From contig OZ022513.1 of the NCBI GenBank assembly GCA_963989385.1, positions 20,381,928-20,445,927 of the forward strand: a stretch of DNA of 64,000 nucleotides, given 5' to 3'. The stretch's first letter is position 1. Every line of letters begins with the position of its first letter. This DNA is from Ctena decussata. Its lineage: Eukaryota > Mollusca > Bivalvia > Lucinida > Lucinidae. A program made the position numbers and the translations under genes. Below the pieces are notes generated by a model that saw only the letters and a list, made by a program, of their open reading frames with translations, was not told the DNA's origin and made no database searches. This document shows positions 57,499 through 64,000 of this stretch, in pieces.

Positions 57499-57734
57499 GA
57501 GCCGCGACACGACAAAACCAACAAATTGGTTGTGCGCAAAGCGCAGACTCAGATCAGCCTGGGCACCCACCCAGTCTAATGAGATTCTTCCCTAAGCGTT
57601 TTAAGGGTAGCTAAGGGTCTATGCTACCTCCATGCGGACAGGGAATACTCTGATCAGACTGGGCGGATCCCCAGGCTGATCTGAGTCTGCGCTGGTCGCA
57701 CATCCACTTTGTTGGTTTTCTCGTGTCGCGGCTC
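57499..57734. mobile_element. Palindromic MITE, W4 family
   Basis: Full copy, flanked by AATT on both sides. Confidence 0.92.
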
Positions 57735-57920
57735 AATTTATACTGAAAGTAATATATAAGAACTGCTAGCCAAAGCAGACAAAGAGTCTCATTTAATACT
57801 ATGCATTCTAAATTGGAAGAATTCCAAGATTCAAAGTACATTTTAATAGAACATTAAAAGACGAGTAGACACAGTAACGAACTCTTACAGGATATGCTCT
57901 GTACCGTTTTGCTGTTATAT

Positions 57921-58140
57921 CAGCCGCGACACGAGAAAACCAACAATGTGGTTGTGTGCCCAGCGCAGATTCAGATCAGCCTGGGCATCCGCCCAGTCTG
58001 ATCTGAATCTTCGCTGTCCGCATGAAGGTAGCTTTGACCCTTGGCTATCCTTTAAGCGCTAAGCAAAGAGTCTGATCAGACTGGGCGGATGCCCAAGCTG
58101 GGCGCACAACCACTTTGTTGGTTTTCTCGTGTCGCGGCTC
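57921..58140. mobile_element. Palindromic MITE, W4 family
   Basis: Copy with a 17-bp deletion in the right arm (gcccaagctgggcgcac), flanked by ATAT on both sides. The left terminus begins cagccgcgacacg instead of gagccgcg. Confidence 0.92.
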
Positions 58141-58900
58141 ATATGTGTTTTACCCTTTTAAGACAAGAAACATCTTTTTGCGGACATATGCAAATATTGG
58201 AAACTCAGTTCAGACATCGCAGGACGCGGCGTCTGATCAGGATCAACACTGTTTGCTTACAGTCATTTCTGTACAAAATGCAATAAGAATAAAAGTATCT
58301 ACAAGAAACCCGAAAACTCGAAAATTATTTAGCAATTAGAAATCAAACGGTATTTGTAAAACTTTATTTCAGCTGGTCGGTTTAAGGAGGCCGACTCTAA
58401 TTTCGATTGCGCAACGTTCTGCGCATTGCCGTCATTCGGCGCTCTGACGACATTCTCTTTACAAAGTGAGCACGACAGGTCGGCCTGATATTTTCAACGC
58501 GATACTTTCTTTCGTTTCTTACCGTTTCTTACCGTCGACTATAGAACAGAATAAATTTTACAACTTATTTATGCCCACACACTGTACTTGGAACTGCGTT
58601 TTGCAATTACGTCACCGGTTATCATTTCCGGTAGCTGTCATCAACGAAGTCAGAAGTGAAAGTAGAAAAAACAACAATGGAAAGAGAAGTTCCTGAAGAA
58701 AAAAAAGTGTCGATCACAACAGGATAAGGATTGAAAAGTCATTCAAGGTGGACGCGGCAAAGGAGAAGGTGTTTTATTCAGATCAGCATGATTTTTACCG
58801 GTCCCTGGCAGCACCTTCTCAGCTTCTTGTTTTGATACATGTTCATTTAAAAATATCAAGAGCTCTTTCTTTTCCGGCAGACTGAAGACATAAGACTTTT
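58141..58900. other. No gene recognised
   Basis: Near 58210-58265 a gtctgatcaggatcaacactgttt tract looks like a remnant of another cagatcag-type MITE. Nothing else. Confidence 0.3.
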
Positions 58901-59321
58901 GCTTATATGTTGTAGATCACCCCCAAGTCCCACCAGAATTTTTTTTCCGATCCCCCCACCCCAGATAGGTAACAAAAAGTTATGACCCCCCCCCCCCAAC
59001 CGACGTACCCCATCCAAGCTACCCTCCACACTCACCATATAACTTATTTTATGTATGACTGAAACTGAGACGCTCTTTAAAAATGAAGACTTATGGAAAA
59101 ATTCTGACATTCCCTCCCCTCACCCCAATATGCCTATTAAAATACATGACCCCCCCCCATCCCAAGGCTTATTTATTTTATTTCCGACTCCCCCAGTACA
59201 TCAACAAAATTCCTTTTGCTTATATGTTGTAGACACTCCCCCAGTCCCGCCAGATTCCCCCCTCCCCCAAGATAGGTGATAAAAAAGTTTATGGCCCAGC
59301 CCCACCCCATCCCAGCTACCC

Positions 59322-59355
<34 letters not shown>

Positions 59356-59535
59356 ATATAACCTATTTTATGCCCAACTGAATATGAGACATTTTTTTTA
59401 AAAAATGAAGACTGTAAGACTGAGGGAATAATTCTGACCCCCCCCCCCCCCATATGCGTATAAAAATATATGACCCCAGCCCCTGCTCCCAGGCTTATTT
59501 ATTTCCCCCAGTACCATCAACAAAATTGCCCCCCC
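58901..59535. repeat. Pyrimidine-rich tandem duplication, period about 317 bp
   Basis: Two units start gcttatatgttgtaga at 58901 and 59218. Each has cccccagtccc(a/g)ccaga, gataggt(a/g)a, cacaccatataac(t/c)tatttta and gaatgaagact-like segments with intervening C-runs. The second unit includes a (CA)11 at 59333-59354. The Gly-rich minus-strand ORFs are composition effects. Confidence 0.75.
59333..59354. repeat. (CA)n microsatellite
   Basis: Eleven CA dinucleotides. Confidence 0.95.
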
Positions 59536-59639
59536 CCCCTCTCCCCCCAATGTACCAGGCCCACACCTGTTAATAAATGACTGGCCCCTAACATGAAATG
59601 TGTTTTCTGTGTGAACTCCCAGCTCATCTTCTCTAGCCA

Positions 59640-60142
59640 AGGGTACTAAGTCCACTTTGTTCCTAATGTACCACTGGCTGACAGCCTATTCATAAATCAA
59701 ATTTCCAAATAGGCCATTTCATTGGATGTGAGCAGCTTCCATTGTTTTCTGCATGCAGGCGCTCTTGTCAATAGAAAATAAGTTTGCTTTGAACAATTAC
59801 CAACAAGAGTAGTAACTAATTCATCAGTGGTTTTGAACAATTACAATTTTGCAATGTTGTAGGACAATTGTGTTTTGCAATGGACCTTCTGATTGGTCTT
59901 AAAATAACACGCACCAAGGGGAGGAACTCGCTGCAGCCGAAAAGCGGCGCTTTCCGACTTGCAACTTGGCCATCGGCCAAGGGTATGTTAGGAACAAAGT
60001 GAACTTATATTTAAACTCCACGGGGCCCATGTTAGCTCAGAGGATTTTTTGCATGCCAAAGGTACTAAGGAACACAAAGTGGACGTATTAGTACCATTGG
60101 CTTGCAAAATTGCTCTGAGCTCAGATGGGCCCTGTGGAGTTT
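59640..60142. repeat. Nested inverted repeats around ccactttgttcctaa
   Basis: agtccactttgttcctaatg at 59650 is mirrored at about 59977-60003 (aggaacaaagtgaact). A second palindrome of about 130 bp (60013-60142) has arms actccacggggcccatg / gatgggccctgtggagt with ggtactaa inside. It probably represents one foldback element inserted next to or into another. Confidence 0.6.
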
Positions 60143-60680
60143 CAGGATATCTCATTGTGAGATGCAGGATTGTTCCTCATTTGTCTGAGTGGCCATAGAG
60201 AAGCTTCACTGCTGAAAGTGGGCAACAAGAGGAGTGAAGGCCTTTGATGTCAACACAAATTGTCATTTCAGATGTTGTCATTATTTGTAAACAAATGTGC
60301 AAGATTCATGAAAAGCCATGAAACACAAGGAACTTCTGGAAAATCCCTGTTAAACATGTTTAAAATATGTAAAAATACATACAGTACAGGTTAATAAATT
60401 GTTGCTGTGATCTGGTCACAGCCAAAGTTGCCTGTTTCTTTCTATCTCAGTATATCTCATCTCATCCTCAGTCTCAGTTTCATCAAATCAAATCTCAACT
60501 ACATCAAATCCGTCCATCCATCTATGTTTATATCTGTTGGTTTTTAATGATGCCAGGCACCAAAGGCACCTGGAGGCAATGCCGGTGGAACTAGATTGAT
60601 TTTTAGTAGCTCACAGTTAGCCATGAATGAGGCTCAAATAAAGTTCTGACTTGGGCTTTGCGCTCAGACACCCTAAATAT
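60143..60680. other. No gene recognised
   Basis: Contains simple ctcatctcatc/tcaaatcaaatc tracts at about 60455-60515. No coding feature. Confidence 0.3.
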
Positions 60681-61468
60681 GATTAAGGTGGCTTGTCGCT
60701 AGTGAAATTCTGTGGAGAAAGTGTTATAATTATGCTGATAGCAGGACCGTTGTGGAATTATGAGTACAGGCTGATAGGTGGGGATGGAGATGATTTTTAT
60801 GCATAGAATAGTGGTATATGTTCTTAACCTTATAATGGTTTAGTTAGTGTCCAAATATTTTAGTCCTCATGCATGATTAAGGTTGCCTGATACAGATGAA
60901 ATTTTACCCTAGGACTGTAGTGGAATTTTGAGTACAGGCTGATAGGTGGGGATGGAGATGATTTTTATGTGTAGAAAAGTGGTATATGTTCTGAACCTTA
61001 TTATGGTTTAGTTAACGTCTAAATATTTTAGTCCTCGTGTATGATTAAGGTTGCCTGATACAGATGAAATGTTACCCTAGTGTCTGTAGAAGAAGAATTG
61101 CGACAAGACCATAGTGGAATCCTGATTAGAAGCTAATATTTAGGGAGAAAGATTCTCTAATGATCTGGGATTGTGGTATATGTTTTAAACCTTACTATTG
61201 TTTAGTTGGTGATCATGATATGCATGTGTTTTGATCCTTATGTTGGATTAAGGTTGTATGGTATAGGTTAGATTTTGCCCTCTGGTGTGTCTATATGAGA
61301 AAGGATAGTGTGGCATGACCAAAGCAGAATTCTAACTGTAAGCTATCAGTTGTTTTGTTTATGGTAATGAGGTATGGATGTTGAACCTTCATACAATGTA
61401 GTTAGTGTTCAAGTATATTGGGTCTAGTGTGCGATTAAGGTAGTCGGAGACATATTAAATTTTTCCCT
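60681..61468 (+). repeat. Tandem array, four to five units of 168-203 bp
   Basis: attaaggt(t/g)g starts units at 60682, 60876, 61044, 61247 and 61434. Units share gtggaatt(a/t)tgagtacagg, ctgataggtggggatggaga, agtggtatatgttctgaacc and atattttagtcct. Divergence rises from the centre outwards. Not related to the 350-bp array. Confidence 0.8.
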
Positions 61469-61478
61469 ATTGCCAAGA

Positions 61479-61695
61479 TTTGGTTGGTTTGTTGTTTTTG
61501 GTTTAATGGCTTTCAGTCTATATCAAGCTGTCTTCCCAGAGAGAGGGAGAAAGATAAGAAAGAAAAATGGCGAGAGAAAAAATGTCCAAACAACCCCAAC
61601 CCACATTTACCGCAAGCACTGTAGGTTCTCCAAATTAGGAGGACGGCCCGGCACTGAAGGATACCCAGCACCATCGCCCAACCGCAACCACCCCA
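61479..61695 (-). mobile_element. SINE-like retroposon, second full copy
   Basis: Perfect 10-bp duplication ATTGCCAAGA (61469-61478, 61696-61705). On the minus strand starts TGGGGTGGTTGCGGTTGGGC and ends in an aaccaaccaaa-type tail. Diverged from 27536-27771 but co-linear over its length. Inserted at the end of the tandem array. Confidence 0.75.
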
Positions 61696-61705
61696 ATTGC
61701 CAAGA

Positions 61706-62071
61706 GAGAGAGATAATATAAAGCACAAACATAAAATTATAATTATAGTCTGATAGATGTTATTGGGTCAAGGACCTTAGTGCCAGTGATAAACCATACA
61801 AAAATTTCATTGGTGTCTAAATATTTTGGAAGAAGAGGGATAGTTATTTGAGAATGTGTGTTAGTATTCCTTTACACAGGACAGATGTGGTAACAGAATG
61901 CTTAGTAGGGTAAGATATGGATTTAGGTGTATATGATGTCCTAGTGTTGATGATAAATATGGTACATAGATGTCGATGTAGTGGGAGCAATTTTTGGGGT
62001 GTTAGGATAAATTGTAGAAAGATGGTAATTAGGGCTCAAGTTAGGGAGAATTTTGGGGATTTTAATAGTGT
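61706..62071. other. No feature recognised
   Basis: Possibly a further decayed unit of the 60681-61468 array (gtgtctaaatattttgg near 61813). Otherwise nothing. Confidence 0.3.
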
Positions 62072-62084
62072 TGTAGCTCATTGA

Positions 62085-62226
62085 TCGGGTTTAATCCCAC
62101 CAAATACGAGGTCATATGAAGACGGGACCTCGGTTTAAAGTCTCATCCAAAAGACCAGAGAAGCGGGGGATCGATCTTGCAACCTCTGTATTGGTAGTCC
62201 GGAGTGTTATACACTACATCCGCTCC
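62085..62226 (-). mobile_element. tRNA-derived SINE, short family, copy 2
   Basis: Reverse complement of the 53006-53172 type: ggagcggatgtagtgtataa, cactccggactaccaat, gggatgagac-like body, ending gtgggattaaacccga without the long tail. Duplication TGTAG(C/T)TCATTGA at 62072-62084 and 62227-62239, one mismatch. Confidence 0.82.
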
Positions 62227-62239
62227 TGTAGTTCATTGA

Positions 62240-62554
62240 ATGAATTCAAATACAGTATTTTGTATGATGCTGGCAATTTGTTTCTCTGGGGGAAAAAAGA
62301 ATTGTTCTCAGGTCTAAACAGTAGACTTTGAATGGCTCAAACCCCTGATGGCTGTCCAGAACTAGTTTTTGGGTCCCTAGAGTAAAGTTTATACAGAAAC
62401 TAGTCCAACTCCGGACTGAAATTATTTAAGGATTTTCTGTTTTCGCAGAACATATGTAGTAAGATCACCTAACCATCATAAAATTATATAGCACAGAAGT
62501 TACTTTAATTAATATTGGAGATCTTGACAAATAAATTGTGTCCTGCATGTAATT
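62240..62554. other. No feature recognised
   Basis: Spacer; a 71-codon frame starting in the SINE has no domain character. Confidence 0.3.
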
Positions 62555-62760
62555 CTTACTATTTATACCCCGCTACATGTAAGTGGCAGGGTATTTTGTT
62601 TTCACGTTGGCTGTCTGTCTGTCTTTCCATCTGTAGTGCACCCGTCCATCCATCTGTCTGTCCGTCCATCCATCCGCATGTCGTTTCTGTTCGATCACTT
62701 AAGTATTTATGAACAGATATTTTTTCTTCAAATTTTGCATATGCATTTGTACCAAGGTTG
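62555..62760 (+). repeat. taccccgct/gtctgtctgtcc molluscan repeat
   Basis: tataccccgctacatgtaag, ggcagggtattttgtttt, then (gtctgtc)n and (gtccatcc)n, followed by attttttcttcaaattttgc. Corresponds in reverse to 32490-32600. Confidence 0.55.
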
Positions 62761-63240
62761 TCTCACTTGGGATTGTTAATGGGCTAACTTCGATCATTTC
62801 TGACAGAGTTATGGCACTTGTCAATGTACAAAAAACTCTACTTCCATTACTGTGTGGAATATTATGGTGAAACTTCAAAAAAATGATAAAAGCAACAACT
62901 TTATGTTACCATAGAAATTTTGTCCTCAGGGATTAGCTGCCCCTGCCCCAGGGGTTCTATACATGTGTAACATCTTGAAAAAATCAAGATAAAATCAGAA
63001 TTTGAAGTGTTTTTTTTTCTGAAAGTTACAGTAAATGTTTACAGGAACAAAAGCATTCTGTGACGCTCAAAATTTACCCCATCTGAGCTATCTCCCTCTG
63101 ACCCTATGCTTTATACCTGCATAAAATGATGATAAAATCTGTATAAAATCATAATTTAGATAGACATTTCTGAAACACACAGTCGTTTGCGATGCTTTTA
63201 TTTAGATATACCCCACTTACTTATATGAAAGCTGACCCCC
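62761..63240. other. No feature recognised
   Basis: Probably the 3' continuation of the molluscan repeat above; boundaries unclear. Confidence 0.3.
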
Positions 63241-63254
63241 CTAGTGAAAACTAG

Positions 63255-63790
63255 AGCATGTTTGATGTTGAAACATGTTAAAACATTTTAGCTGATCATG
63301 TTAAAAGAACATGTTTGATAATCAAATTCAGTAAATTAGCCTTCTGCACTAAAAAGACAATGATAAATTCTGCAATTCATTGTAAAAGTTGGAAGTACAA
63401 TACAAAGATGCCAGTTATTACTTTGTTTTTCAAAATTATGCTTAATGACAATCAACATATTCAAACATGATTGAACTTGATAGATTTATGGTTGAGTTTT
63501 TAACATTAACTGCTGCATTAGAAGGTTCTTATTCATGTTCAAACATGTCTGATAATGTTCTGTTAATCCTTTACCCCATGGCATTTTAGATTACAAGGTT
63601 GTAACAAATAAGAGGAATACATGTATCTAGAAGACAAACAAGCATTGTTGGATAATTTGGAAAACACTGTGGGAAAATAAGCATTTGCTTGTTATGTCAG
63701 AGCAAATGCTCCTACCCTCACAATATGTGAATAGATGCATGTCCAAACATGTTCAAACATGATATATTGGTGCATGTAACACGTTTGAAC
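63255..63790. repeat. Cluster of catgtt/aacatg palindromic words
   Basis: Near-palindromes aacatgtt recur: aaacatgtta (63271), gaacatgttt (63308), ttcatgttcaaacatgtct (63532), and gtccaaacatgttcaaacatg (63741, split as gtccaaacatg and ttcaaacatg). Several pairs are decamers of RRRCATGYYY form with no spacer. May be a decayed simple repeat or protein-binding array. Confidence 0.45.
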
Positions 63791-63795
63791 ATCAT

Positions 63796-63981
63796 GTGAC
63801 ACTTGATGATGTCATAACCAGATGGATGATGGGAAAAAAACATGGTTGCCAGACATGGAGGAAATTTGAAGTCTCAGATAAAAAATTAATTGTGAAGCAA
63901 TTTCTACATGGCAAACATGATAGGAAGTTAGCTGACATAGTGAGAACACCTGAAGCCACAATTTCTAAGGTTTTAAAGTAA
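63796..63981 (+). CDS. Short ORF with helix-turn-helix-like segment
   Basis: 61 codons ending before the window edge at a TAA. The C-terminal half, DKKLIVKQFLHGKHDRKLAD followed by IVRTPEATISKVLK, has the spacing of a psq/CENP-B or transposase-type helix-turn-helix. Domain identity is a guess from pattern alone. It could be the start of a transposase fragment. No supporting partner sequence within the window. Confidence 0.2.
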   Translation: MTLDDVITRWMMGKKHGCQTWRKFEVSDKKLIVKQFLHGKHDRKLADIVRTPEATISKVLK

Positions 63982-64000
63982 AACTTTTGCTTGGGTTGTG

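Noticed and set aside
58856..59655. Gly-rich minus-strand ORFs, including a GWGWA-like string
   Set aside because: Composition effect of C-runs in a tandem duplication; no transporter-like continuation.
61513..61728. GWGW motif on the minus strand as the missing first exon of the transporter
   Set aside because: It belongs to a SINE copy with a 10-bp duplication, and no hydrophobic TM1 or donor site follows.

Overview
This is eukaryotic nuclear DNA, AT-rich, with one spliced gene spread over long introns and most of the rest made of transposable-element debris. I judge it to be from a bivalve mollusc, probably a heterodont (clam-like) species. The grounds are two V-SINE/RUDI-type tRNA SINEs with clean target-site duplications, the molluscan repeat type carrying runs of gtccgtccgtcc, and a retroelement primed by tRNA-Leu. 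The species assignment is inference.

The only gene I can identify with confidence is a monocarboxylate-transporter-like (SLC16, major facilitator superfamily) gene on the minus strand. Three exons are visible: 52758-52901, 43608-44342 and 41680-42044 (terminal, with stop codon). All junctions are phase 1 with GT/AG signals, and an AATAAA lies 38 nt past the stop. The first exon, with the N-terminus and TM1, is not seen and probably lies beyond position 64000. The introns (8.4 kb and 1.6 kb) are full of insertions; one palindromic MITE ends only 24 nt upstream of the last exon. A second possible gene is a single-exon, signal-peptide-bearing 193-residue ORF at 661-1242 (minus). A possible terminal exon with one membrane helix lies at 35199-35390 (minus).

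Region by region: 0-12 kb holds inverted-repeat DNA elements (1887-2935, 3235-3824), GACGTC-rich palindromic MITEs inside a diverged 1.3-kb duplication, and a minisatellite. From 12.3 to 18.8 kb is a decayed non-LTR retrotransposon split by a 1957-bp DNA transposon (TTA target duplication) that itself contains three 350-bp tandem units. From 19.2 to 23.4 kb are a near-perfect 333-bp hairpin element, a 2.1-kb element with a nested SINE, and a foldback element. From 24 to 28 kb are molluscan dispersed repeats and a 529-bp LTR element. From 30 to 40 kb are further DNA elements, a SINE and several copies of the main MITE. From 41.6 to 53 kb is the transporter gene. From 53 to 64 kb are SINEs, foldback elements, pyrimidine-rich tandem repeats and a five-unit tandem array.

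The most notable object is the 26056-26584 element. It has two 174-bp LTRs, a primer-binding site matching tRNA-Leu, a polypurine tract and no coding capacity, and each LTR contains a 5S rRNA-derived internal promoter region. That is the architecture of plant Cassandra TRIM elements, here in what looks like an animal genome. Also notable are the abundant palindromic MITE family with 4-bp A/T-only target duplications, an apparently new SINE family with 10-bp duplications, and a 215-bp block present twice at 100% identity among otherwise old repeats.
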